From JAZGDL01 sp036477795 (GTDB lineage Bacteria; Planctomycetota; Phycisphaerae; UBA1845): a stretch of 19,924 nucleotides of DNA. Numbering within the stretch: position 1 is the first letter of the stretch; each line of letters starts with the position of its first letter. Below the pieces are notes generated by a model. It had not been told where the DNA came from. It saw nothing but the letters and a program-made list of their open reading frames with translations, and did not search any database. Both the position numbers and the translations under genes were made by a program. The stretch covers positions 1-19,924 of the forward strand of contig JAZGDL010000134.1 of the NCBI GenBank assembly GCA_036477795.1, written 5' to 3'. Below are positions 7,601 to 13,609 of the stretch, piece after piece.

Positions 7601-8485
7601 ATCAAGTGCGACGAGGCCTGCCATCTTGGGACGAACACGTGTATCAAGGTGTCGCCGCCCGAATTCTGCTGCGTTACGGACGCCGACTGTATCCCGTTGT
7701 TTGGGGCGAAGTGCGCGTTCTGCGTTCTGGCGAGCAACACGTGCCAGAAGCGCGCCGGCTGCTGCAGCGATGATTCCCAGTGCCCCCTGGGCGAGATGTG
7801 TGATCTCGCAACGAACACTTGCCTGCCGGCCTGCCCGCCGCCGGTCGTAACTGCCGATATCGCGTCCCGATACATCCAGATTGAGCCGGATGCGACCGTT
7901 ACGGATCCGGTGGCGTTTCACATTGAGTGCGGCACGGACGGCGGGAGTCCCAACGAGGGCTGGGTGCAGTTGATTCTAAAGGACTACGATGACGGCGGTG
8001 GTGTGTTGGTCAATATCGGCAAGACCACGGCTGACTGTGTGGACGCCGACTTCCTGACGCCGGATCAATGGACCAGCAGCGGCGCCAACGCGCTGTATGT
8101 CACCGGCTTGGCGGTGTGTCCCAGTGTCGCTACTCTTGCGGAGGGGGGGTCCATCTCCCGGCCGACGGTGACGGCGCGCTGCGTGGACTGCGCCGCCCCG
8201 GACGCGGATCCGGTACAGCCTACCGATCCGACGTGGGTGTTCTGCGACTCCAGCGGCGACGGACAGACCACGTTCTTCTCCGACCTGTTCAAGCAGTTCC
8301 AAAACACTGCCGCCGCGGGAGGCCCGGCCTTTACGGGGCCTGATGCCGGGATCGAGGTGGACACGCAAGGCAATTGGAAGGACGTGCCGGACCAGCAGGT
8401 CACGTTCTTCTCTGACATCTTCCAATGTTTCGGTGCCACCGCCGCGGGCGGAGGAGAGACCTGGACGGGGCCGACGTGTCCTTAG
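4673..8485 (+). CDS. exported Cys-rich repeat protein with dockerin-like C-terminus
   Basis: A 1270-residue secreted protein of unknown function. The ATG at 4673 is preferred over the upstream in-frame ATG at 4562 because it follows an AGGAAAGGAAGG ribosome binding site and starts a clear signal peptide (basic MKTRN, hydrophobic core LIALLAVGMFSV, small residues to about 22). Residues about 23-433 form a globular part with NKLEIIIDSR and FDAGFEADYHVIVRRG motifs that I recall from planctomycete surface proteins. Residues about 435-1057 are 22 tandem modules of 26-31 residues, each with about six cysteines (CC-x5-C-x2/3-C-x2-C-x6-C typical). Residues 1058-1185 form a further domain. The end has two dockerin-like half-repeats, DSSGDGQTT (from 1192) and a degenerate VTFFSDIFQCF. 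The cysteines imply heavy disulfide bonding outside the cytoplasm. Function, ligand and anchoring are not recognisable; a structural or adhesive surface role is a guess. Confidence 0.9.
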   Translation: MKTRNVLIALLAVGMFSVPTLGQIDNNGSCVLVAKDVDFQAELWDLWSCAPNDPVLDFNRIDIAVGTDDQLFELSQARFVCLATNEKVPGVFKDHKKLGGVCADGSACDVALQNCADGSVCVEVNHEVWSGDFIGNCKGKVDAYLQAAVPTDPNPFIKEVSFTHTGPAKVPTVDGSTKGDPYGAAVSVQQVQTDFGDNQSELDAAYCTLKAGRLYLALTGNIEDNFNKLEIIIDSRPAGENAYSGVPGNDGTDVMGPAGGGSLVFDAGFEADYHVIVRRGFDGAIDRFDLDIAQLGSPNFSFHGDIFGGLKEGCGTTGVGPANGNPIEVCYDNSNLAGVIGGCDPAVKADALAVQTGVELSIALKDLGYKGGDIKVLAFVNGGGHDFASNQFLGPLTPSQCNLGGDGAGNFIGGPITFDLNDFAGTQYFTCPAAACESDAKCPGKCTFCDPATGTCQHIPNCCDKDDQCPDKCMVCNLATNACVKMPGCCTGNAQCPGKCMVCNLAANACVKTPGCCTGNAQCPGKCMVCNLATNACVKLPGCCTVDAQCPGKCQVCDLATNACVKRPGCCTADAQCGKCETCNLVTNTCVKTVPNCCDGNAQCGKCETCNLANNTCVKSVPNCCTSDAQCPNKCEVCDLLSNSCVLAQEGCCVDNLDCGKCETCEPTPDPNVNKCVKSAPNCCTSDAQCPDKCEFCNLGTNTCAPIAGCCETDGDCPAKCELCDFATNTCFKVPPEICCDSDDQCVKCDEACDLATNTCIKVSPPEFCCVADADCIPLFGEKCAFCDLATNECEKAAGCCDSDDQCGKCELCDFEANTCFKVGPPCCASDDQCVKCDEACDLATNTCVKVSPPEFCCVSDADCIPLFGEKCAFCDLATNECQKAVGCCDSDDQCGKCELCDFETNTCFKVGPPCCASDAQCPDKCEVCNLAANACVKLPGCCTGDAQCPGKCMICDLGANECVKLPGCCTTDDQCIKCDEACHLGTNTCIKVSPPEFCCVTDADCIPLFGAKCAFCVLASNTCQKRAGCCSDDSQCPLGEMCDLATNTCLPACPPPVVTADIASRYIQIEPDATVTDPVAFHIECGTDGGSPNEGWVQLILKDYDDGGGVLVNIGKTTADCVDADFLTPDQWTSSGANALYVTGLAVCPSVATLAEGGSISRPTVTARCVDCAAPDADPVQPTDPTWVFCDSSGDGQTTFFSDLFKQFQNTAAAGGPAFTGPDAGIEVDTQGNWKDVPDQQVTFFSDIFQCFGATAAGGGETWTGPTCP
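5975..7843 (+). repeat. 22-unit in-frame tandem array encoding six-Cys modules
   Basis: Unit starts read at 5975, 6056, 6137, 6218, 6299, 6380, 6461, 6542, 6626, 6719, 6800, 6887, 6977, 7070, 7151, 7241, 7334, 7415, 7496, 7577, 7667 and 7760. Units 2-7 are exactly 81 nt. Later units vary between 81 and 93 nt by whole codons. Three-unit blocks at 6887-7150 and 7151-7414 are a 264-nt direct duplication. There are no spacers, and every length change keeps the frame, so this is coding repeat expansion. Confidence 0.95.
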
Positions 8486-8521
8486 TGGTTGACGTTGAGT
8501 AACCTTTAGCCGGGGTGGGCC

Positions 8522-8648
8522 ATGGTGCCCGCCCCCAATAATGTCCCGATCGTGTCCAAATGGGGCATGGGGCATGGTTGCGCTGGCGGCGCTGCTGTTG
8601 ATCGGGTTGACGGTGAAGTTGCGCCGCCGCTCGACGGCGAGCGCGTAG
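8522..8648 (+). pseudogene. orphan, frameshifted IPTL-CTERM-like sorting tail
   Basis: In one frame the DNA reads NNVPIVSKWGM, then loses sense; in another it continues MVALAALLLIGLTVKLRRR, ending STASA and TAG at 8646-8648. Joined, this is the layout of an IPTL-CTERM (exosortase-type) signal: V/I-P-x-x-S-x-W-G motif, one hydrophobic helix, arginine cluster. The frames are separated by a tandem 7-nt duplication of GGGCATG at about 8564-8577. The first part is in the frame of the Cys-rich gene but lies behind its TAG (8483) and a second TAG (8507). It is probably the former C-terminus of that protein or the relic of a neighbour. IPTL-CTERM tails normally direct surface sorting; this one cannot be joined to a signal peptide as it stands. 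Confidence 0.6.
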
Positions 8649-8681
8649 CATTATCGGATCGTCCTGCGTCTGGTAGAGAAT

Positions 8682-8727
8682 GCTCCGGCGCTGCTCCCCA
8701 ATGGGGCGCGCCGGGGCTTTACTTTTT
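8682..8727 (+). terminator. intrinsic transcription terminator
   Basis: A 10-bp stem, GCTCCGGCGC (8682-8691) with GCGCCGGGGC (8708-8717, one G-U pair), encloses an inner CCCC/GGGG pairing and is followed by TTTACTTTTT. It lies 34 nt after the end of the orphan sorting tail and about 200 nt after the Cys-rich gene's stop. That placement suggests the transcription unit originally ended with the sorting tail. Confidence 0.75.
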
Positions 8728-8801
8728 AGCTCTTGGCGCCTCAACGCTCGAATGGTGGGTTGGAGTATGGGATGAGGGAGCGGAGATTACGCTTCGGGAG
8801 T

Positions 8802-8826
8802 CTGCCAAACGACAAAGTCACTGCGA
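8802..8826. repeat. dispersed repeat, copy 2 (inverted relative to 3844-3869)
   Basis: The core 8805-8822 is the exact reverse complement of 3849-3866. The copies bracket the Cys-rich gene in opposite orientation about 5 kb apart. No transposase or target duplication is seen. Confidence 0.7.
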
Positions 8827-8828
8827 AA

Positions 8829-8859
8829 CCCACGGATTCTAATCCGTGGGCTTGCAATC
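8829..8859. repeat. REP-like palindromic repeat, copy 1
   Basis: Arms CCCACGGATT (8829-8838) and AATCCGTGGG (8841-8850) are perfect 10-bp inverted repeats around a CT loop, followed by CTTGCAATC. The whole 31-bp unit recurs at 15372-15402 with a GC loop as the only difference. This is the pattern of a dispersed extragenic palindrome. Confidence 0.85.
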
Positions 8860-8906
8860 TAAGTGTGACGGAGCACTTTTTTCGGTTTTTCAACTTTTCG
8901 ACGGAA

Positions 8907-8942
8907 TCCGTGTAAGAAATCGGCTGCTGGCACGACTTCATT
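8907..8942. repeat. 36-nt conserved upstream element, copy A
   Basis: TCCGTGTAAGAAAT, six variable bases, CTGG, one variable base and ACGACTTCATT. The same 36-nt pattern, 30 of 36 identical and without gaps, is at 13372-13407. Copy A lies about 90 nt upstream of an intact PPC-domain gene; copy B lies upstream of a PPC-gene fragment. A T-rich run precedes both. It may be a promoter or a leader element. Confidence 0.7.
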
Positions 8943-8947
8943 TGTGA

Positions 8948-9000
8948 CCGTGCGGGATGAGCCCGTACGGACGGTTACCTCTCTGACGCTGTCAAGCGTC
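8948..9000 (+). promoter_or_regulatory. two stem-loops in the leader of the PPC-domain gene
   Basis: CCGTGCGGG (8948-8956) pairs with CCCGTACGG (8962-8970) around ATGAG with one wobble. GACGCT (8985-8990) pairs with AGCGTC (8995-9000) around GTCA. They sit 30-80 nt before the start codon and could influence translation or mRNA stability. No known riboswitch is recognised. Confidence 0.35.
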
Positions 9001-9029
9001 CGATCGTTTGGCGACTTGTGCCGGAGAAA

Positions 9030-12000
9030 ATGATGATGTGGTACGTCTTGACAACACTTACATGCTTCTGGCTGATTATTCCGCCCATCGCTGCCGACGG
9101 CGCGCGGGATGAATCCCGCGGCTCGGGTTGTCTTGAAACCGAACCGAACGACACCCTGGCCACCGCCACCGCCTCCGGTCTCGTCGATTTGGGCACGGCC
9201 ATCGTAACCGGAGCAGCTATCGGCAATGGACCGCTGGGCGAAGCGGATCGCGACATTTTCTCCTTCAACGTAACGGACGAAGCCGCATTGCCGCTCTTGT
9301 TGATCGCTGCGATGGACGCGGCTGATGACGAGTTCGACGGGTACGTGCGCCTGTTCACCCCCCAAGGCTACGAAATCATCAACGATGACGACGGAGTATA
9401 CCCCGATCTCAACCCGCTTCTGCAAACCTACATAGTCGTCCCGGGCACGTACTACGTGGCCGTGTCACACGCCATGAACCAGGGCTTTTCGCCCACCGAC
9501 GACCGGTCCGGCCGACGCGCCCCCACCGGCGACTACGAGTTAGCCGTTATTCTCTCCGAAGCCCTCGCACCCGATAGCTCGCTCGAACCGAATGAGGGCT
9601 CGCCCGAGGCTGGGGGATGCACACCGGTTGATTCCTTTCCCGCGCTGATCACCGATCAGTTCATCGGCGACGGGCCCAATCCGTCCTTTGACATCGACTG
9701 CTACATCCTCACGCTCGACGGATCTTCCATCGTGACCGTCGAGGTGACGGCAACGCACCTGGGTTTTTTTGAACCGAGGTTGAAAGATGGTCAGTTCTGG
9801 GAGCAGGTCAGCAATGATCCAGCCGTCAAACGGTTTGTTCGGGCAGTCCTCGATTTGCAAACGGTGAGGTTCTCCATCACAGGCAATACGCTTGGTTGCT
9901 TCGAAAACGACGGGCCCTGCAGCTACGGTTACTACGATCTTCTTGTCAACGTGACCCCGGTGGAGAGTGGCGGCGGGGGGCCTTACGAGCCCAACGACTC
10001 GCTGAACGAAGCCACGCCGACCGAACTCGCCGGCCCCGGTTCAGCCACGTTCGAAGCAGTCATCGGCGACGGGGTGTTCGGCCAACTCCGCGGCGACGTC
10101 GATTTCTACGAGTTAGAGCTCGGCCTGGATGAACGGCTGGAAGTGACCGTTGGCCCCAACGAACTGTTTTCTTCATTTACACCCGTCGTGCACTTGTACG
10201 ACTACCTGGGGGCCAAGATAAAGACCTGGATCGCGGACCCGACCGGAACGGTTCACGCTTCTTTCCAGCGGCGTTGCACCGACGCGCTGTTTCCACCGGC
10301 TGCGGAACCCGAAACCTACGCCGTCGCGGTCATGGGTGCCGGCGACCGCGTCACCATGGACCCGTTTGTACCCGAGAACGAAACCGATAATCCATTCCTT
10401 CCAAAACCGATGGCGTTATGGGCCATCGACGGCGGCCCCGGATCGACCGGAGGTTATGAAGCGACGCTCGCCATTACCGCGAATCCGCTGCCGCCCTGCC
10501 CCACGGAACCCAACGACTTTATCCCCGACGTCACCGAATCGGTGCTGGTCGATGAGGGTGAATTCGTTTGCCTGGGGGCGGTGATCGGCGACGGGCCTTG
10601 CAGGACAGCGGACGTCGACATCTACCGGATTACCGTAAATTCGCCGCCGGTCTGGCTGGATGTCCGGGTCATGGGCAGCCTTTGCTACCGGTCGTCGTAC
10701 GCCGGGCAGATTGGTTTGTTTGACGCCAGCGGGATGGAATTGGCGTCGAATATAGAAACGACATATCGGGGTGCGGTGCCTCCGGCGGTGCCGGCAGACG
10801 GCCACCTGCGCCACCTCATCGAACACGGGGGCGAATACTACGTGGGCGTGTCAGCGCGGTACACCCCCGACTACGACCCGTTCGGCCCCTGCCGAGACGA
10901 ACCAATCTTCTATTCTGGTGATTACAACCTTGAGGTCCGGCTGATCGCCCCGGAACCACCGGAGCAATCCACTGCGGCGGCGATCACGGCCGAGGAGGAT
11001 CGAATCGATCGCCTTTTCGCCACCAGCCTCGATTTCCGATCCCGGACAATCGTGCAGGTTTCTCCCGAAACCGGAGAGGTCATCCGGGAGTTTCCCGCCC
11101 CGGAGGCACCTCTCGGCGGCAATGAGGGCATCGCCTACGATGGTCAAGACCTGTTTGTCCTGGGCAACGGAGCCCGCTACCCCTTCCTGTACCGCCTGGA
11201 TCCCGACACCGGCCGGATCCTTGAGCGGCTGTTGACCTGGTTCGGTTCGGGCTATTACGGCGGGATGGTCGAGCTGAGTCGCGTTCTCTATATCGTCGAT
11301 GCACTCGACGACGCGATCTACATGTTGCCCGCATCCTCCGCGTTCGGGACCGAGCAGGTGAAACGGTTGGACGTCGACCGGATGGCCGGCGTGCCCATGT
11401 TTGGGGCGTTGGCCGCCACCGCCGCCGAGGATGGTCTCCTCGTATCCGACGCCGTCGATCCGTCCATCGTGCACCGGCTCGATCCGGAAAGCGGGTGGCG
11501 CTTTGACTCGGTCAACCTCGGCGTTCCATGTCCCTGCAACGCCGACTTCGACAAGGACGGCGACGTGGACGACGACGACTTCGCTTTCTTCTCCGAGTGC
11601 AAAGTCGACTACGATCCGACGATCATCCGCTTTGGCTGCACCCCGGCTGATCTCAACTGCGACGACCTCATTGACGACGTTGACACCGACATTTTTGACT
11701 GCCGGCACAACGGCAGCGGCAATCCTCCCAACGATGGCTGTTGCCCGGGTGACTCGCCCACGGTAGCGGTGCGGGCGACAGGGTTGGCCACCGTCTGGCC
11801 CGGATTCATCGTCGCCGGCGACTGGGTATCGCCCGAATTACACGTGTTCAATCGAGAAGGGGCCCCACGCGGTTCGATCGATATCGACGCGCCGGTGGGG
11901 GCGTTAGCCGGTTGGACGTTGCCCGCAGCCGATTCGGACGGTGACCACGATATCGACCTGCACGACTTTCGACTCTTCCAGATCTGCTACCTCCCGCTCC

Positions 12001-12113
12001 CCGCGCCATCTCTGCGCGAGCGATGCGAGGTGTTCGATTTCGACTTCAACGGCTTTATCGATCAGCGCGACTTTGTCGTATTCCAGAAGGTGTTCACGGG
12101 ACCTATGCCATGA
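9030..12113 (+). CDS. exported protein: four PPC-like domains, beta-propeller, two dockerin-like pairs
   Basis: A protein of about 1027 residues. The start is one of three consecutive ATGs (9030, 9033, 9036) behind a CCGGAG site; a signal peptide follows (hydrophobic core to about residue 19, then AADGA). Four pre-peptidase-C-terminal-like domains each begin EPN[D/E] (38, 186, 320, 493) and end with a [G]-[DGY]-Y-x-L-x-V-type strand (near 170, 303, 477, 633). Residues about 655-830 and 908-960 resemble a beta-propeller of SMP-30/NHL style (YDGQDLFVLGNG, LYRLDPDTGRILERL, VHRLDPESG). EF-hand-like loops with acidic positions 1/3/5/12 occur at 839-850, 874-885, 968-979 and 1003-1014, forming two dockerin-like pairs; the first pair interrupts the propeller. 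No peptidase domain is seen. It likely acts outside the cell in calcium-dependent binding. Its stop overlaps the next gene's start by ATGA. Confidence 0.9.
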   Translation: MMMWYVLTTLTCFWLIIPPIAADGARDESRGSGCLETEPNDTLATATASGLVDLGTAIVTGAAIGNGPLGEADRDIFSFNVTDEAALPLLLIAAMDAADDEFDGYVRLFTPQGYEIINDDDGVYPDLNPLLQTYIVVPGTYYVAVSHAMNQGFSPTDDRSGRRAPTGDYELAVILSEALAPDSSLEPNEGSPEAGGCTPVDSFPALITDQFIGDGPNPSFDIDCYILTLDGSSIVTVEVTATHLGFFEPRLKDGQFWEQVSNDPAVKRFVRAVLDLQTVRFSITGNTLGCFENDGPCSYGYYDLLVNVTPVESGGGGPYEPNDSLNEATPTELAGPGSATFEAVIGDGVFGQLRGDVDFYELELGLDERLEVTVGPNELFSSFTPVVHLYDYLGAKIKTWIADPTGTVHASFQRRCTDALFPPAAEPETYAVAVMGAGDRVTMDPFVPENETDNPFLPKPMALWAIDGGPGSTGGYEATLAITANPLPPCPTEPNDFIPDVTESVLVDEGEFVCLGAVIGDGPCRTADVDIYRITVNSPPVWLDVRVMGSLCYRSSYAGQIGLFDASGMELASNIETTYRGAVPPAVPADGHLRHLIEHGGEYYVGVSARYTPDYDPFGPCRDEPIFYSGDYNLEVRLIAPEPPEQSTAAAITAEEDRIDRLFATSLDFRSRTIVQVSPETGEVIREFPAPEAPLGGNEGIAYDGQDLFVLGNGARYPFLYRLDPDTGRILERLLTWFGSGYYGGMVELSRVLYIVDALDDAIYMLPASSAFGTEQVKRLDVDRMAGVPMFGALAATAAEDGLLVSDAVDPSIVHRLDPESGWRFDSVNLGVPCPCNADFDKDGDVDDDDFAFFSECKVDYDPTIIRFGCTPADLNCDDLIDDVDTDIFDCRHNGSGNPPNDGCCPGDSPTVAVRATGLATVWPGFIVAGDWVSPELHVFNREGAPRGSIDIDAPVGALAGWTLPAADSDGDHDIDLHDFRLFQICYLPLPAPSLRERCEVFDFDFNGFIDQRDFVVFQKVFTGPMP
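9103..9120. repeat. palindrome embedded in coding sequence just after the signal peptide
   Basis: CGCGGGAT (9103-9110) and ATCCCGCG (9113-9120) form a perfect 8-bp inverted repeat with a GA loop. It encodes the short charged linker ARDESRG at the mature N-terminus of the PPC protein. Its shape is close to that of the extragenic palindromes nearby. Confidence 0.5.
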
Positions 12114-13174
12114 CATTTTGCACTATGCACGTACCGACGCTTGGTTGCGGTTCACGGCGACGCGGGTTCACGCTCACCGAGCTCGCCACCGTGTCAGCCA
12201 CTGTCACCGTCATTGCGGGGCTCTTGCTTCCAGCGCTCTCCGAAGCCCGCCGCGAGTCCAAGAAGGATCATTGCCTGGCAAACCTCGCCCGCCTCGCTGA
12301 AGCGTCGATGGTACACGCGACAACGGACCGTACCGAGATGCCCATCCCGGCCCATCCATTGATGGGAATGCTTCACGGCGCAGTTGGTGAATACGAATGG
12401 GGCGGCAAATCGGGAATCGGTGCCCCGCTTTCCGTCAACGACCCGACTACATCCATGTGGGGCACGCAGTTCGGTCGCGGTCCGGCCAGCCGGGGGCTCA
12501 ACCGAATCGTTTACGGAGACGTTTTCGCAGATTTCTTGAACGACCCCGGGCCCGGCCAGTCGAACTGGCTCAACGATACCAAGCTTGACCTCGACGTCTT
12601 CCACTGCCCGGCTGACTACGGCTACACCGGGCATCACTCCACGGTCTGGCGTGATTCAGGCCTGACCTCATTCGATCATTACGGAAACAGCTATGTCGCG
12701 AGCACACTGTGGGTCGGCATTCCCGGTGCCGACTGCGAGATCATGAGCAACACACCATTCCTGCGTCCGCTGTCGCGCATTCCCAACGCCGCAAACACCT
12801 TGCTGTTCCTGGAGAACAGCGGGAAATTTGCCTGGCGCAAGAATTACGGGGCGGACGGTTGCACGTTCCTTGCTGGTGGTCCCCTTGGCGGCGACGTGGA
12901 AGTGGATATCAGAGGGTGGCATGGCCGTCCGTGGCATTTCCAGGTGGCGTTCGTCGACGGCCACGTCGCAACAATACGGATGGAGGGCCATCAGCAGCCG
13001 CAACCCAGGATCGGACGCTACCCCGATCTACTGGGTTTTCACACCCAGTACTTCAACTGGCATTGCGTGATCATTCGCGGCCCCGGCTGGCAGAAGGACA
13101 CCCTACCAGCCCCGCCGGTGCGTACCCAGATCTCGTGCAGCGGGGGAGGTGTGCTGGTGAATTCAATCCAGTGA
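12110..13174 (+). CDS. prepilin-type (pseudopilin-like) protein, planctomycete FVDGH family
   Basis: A 354-residue protein whose ATG at 12110 overlaps the preceding stop (ATGA). The upstream gene supplies the ribosome flow, so translation is probably coupled. The N-terminus has a short basic leader, then RRRGFTLTEL with Gly19/Phe20 as the prepilin peptidase site, the conserved Glu at +5, and a hydrophobic helix to about residue 43 (LPALSEARRES). The C-terminal half has the signature WHFQVAFVDGHVATIRM typical of the large planctomycete prepilin-like families related to DUF1559. Members are thought to be exported by a type II secretion/type IV pilus-like apparatus; individual functions are largely unknown. 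Pairing with the PPC/propeller protein suggests they work or travel together. It ends in a serine/glycine-rich tail without a sorting signal. Confidence 0.87.
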   Translation: MTFCTMHVPTLGCGSRRRGFTLTELATVSATVTVIAGLLLPALSEARRESKKDHCLANLARLAEASMVHATTDRTEMPIPAHPLMGMLHGAVGEYEWGGKSGIGAPLSVNDPTTSMWGTQFGRGPASRGLNRIVYGDVFADFLNDPGPGQSNWLNDTKLDLDVFHCPADYGYTGHHSTVWRDSGLTSFDHYGNSYVASTLWVGIPGADCEIMSNTPFLRPLSRIPNAANTLLFLENSGKFAWRKNYGADGCTFLAGGPLGGDVEVDIRGWHGRPWHFQVAFVDGHVATIRMEGHQQPQPRIGRYPDLLGFHTQYFNWHCVIIRGPGWQKDTLPAPPVRTQISCSGGGVLVNSIQ

Positions 13175-13190
13175 TGGACTTCCCATCAAC

Positions 13191-13332
13191 GTCCAAGGTC
13201 CAAGGTCCAGAGTCGAAGGTCCCCGCGTTCGGACCTTTGGCCTTTGACTTTTGACCTTCGACTTTTGACCTTTGACTTTTGACCTTCGACCTTCGACCTT
13301 TGACCTTCGACCTTTGACTTTTGACCTTCGAC
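13191..13332. repeat. heptanucleotide array with inverted halves
   Basis: The left part (13191-13225) has five 7-nt units of GTCCAAG type (GTCCAAG twice, GTCCAGA, GTCGAAG, GTCCCCG). The right part (13235-13332) has fourteen units of CTTYGAC or TTTTGAC type in unbroken register. The left words are reverse complements of the right-hand words apart from single changes, so a transcript could fold into a long imperfect hairpin. It is non-coding. Confidence 0.9.
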
Positions 13333-13371
13333 CTCACAAGCGGTCCTTCGAGGATGGCGGATTTTTTATTT

Positions 13372-13407
13372 TCCGTGTAAGAAATGCCGTCCTGGAACGA
13401 CTTCATT
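13372..13407. repeat. 36-nt conserved upstream element, copy B
   Basis: Same gapless pattern as 8907-8942. It is preceded by a T-rich run and lies 40 nt upstream of the PPC-gene fragment. It also contains a tiny frame MPSWNDFIV; copy A reads IGCWHDFIC in the same register without an ATG, so a conserved peptide is possible but weakly supported. Confidence 0.7.
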
Positions 13408-13447
13408 GTGTAAGCGAGCTGATAGATGGTGCATAAGGATTTTGATA

Positions 13448-13555
13448 GCCGAGACAACCCCTACCGGACTGGCAGGCCCCGGTGCGGCGACCTTCACAGC
13501 CTCAGTACACCAAGGCGTATTGGTGGTCGACTTCGATGCAGGGGAGACGTTGCGG
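13448..13555 (+). pseudogene. fragment of a PPC-domain gene
   Basis: One frame reads AETTPTGLAGPGAATFTASV followed by HQGVLVVDFDAGETL. This aligns closely with the third PPC domain of the intact gene (NEATPTELAGPGSATFEAVI, then GDGVFGQLRGDVDFYELE) with a short internal deletion. It has no start context or signal peptide, and ends exactly where the palindromic element at 13556 begins. I read it as the remains of a second PPC-domain gene. Confidence 0.6.
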
Positions 13556-13609
13556 TGTGGGACCGGCTTTGCAGCCGGTCAAATGACAGGCTGGAAAGCC
13601 TGTCCCACA
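13556..13609. repeat. REP pair (BIME-like) palindromic element
   Basis: Two hairpins, GACCGGCT-TTGC-AGCCGGTC (13561-13580) and GACAGGCT-GGAA-AGCCTGTC (13585-13604), are separated by AAAT. The whole is a larger inverted repeat with TGTGGGAC at the left and GTCCCACA at the right end. The two 25-nt arms differ at only a few positions. This is the head-to-head geometry of bacterial REP pairs mobilised by RAYT transposases; no such transposase is in the window. Confidence 0.8.

Larger units (their letters stand above)
8486..9029. other. gene-free spacer between the Cys-rich and PPC-domain genes
   Basis: This 544-nt interval contains, in order: a broken IPTL-CTERM-like tail (8522-8648), an intrinsic terminator (8682-8727), the second copy of a dispersed repeat (8802-8826), a palindromic repeat (8829-8859), a T-rich stretch, a 36-nt element (8907-8942), and two stem-loops (8948-8970 and 8985-9000) just before the next gene. 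No intact gene is supported. Confidence 0.7.

Noticed and set aside
5975..7843. CRISPR-like regular repeats
   Set aside because: There are no unique spacers, the period keeps the reading frame, and the repeats encode conserved cysteines within a signal-peptide protein.
5776..7921. Long minus-strand open frames (364 and 442 codons) opposite the Cys array
   Set aside because: They are antisense shadows of the repeated coding sequence: their periodic HLPGHWA or ARTLGVHGAAAR patterns mirror the 81-nt units and have no start context or family.
8925..8945. sigma54-type promoter at TGGCACG
   Set aside because: The -24 half is a good match, but the base pair expected 10 nt later (GC of the -12 element) is TT, and copy B reads TGGAACG.
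13071..13457. Minus-strand frame rich in RSKVKSQRSKVKG
   Set aside because: It is a translation of the heptanucleotide array, whose period of 7 does not match codons.
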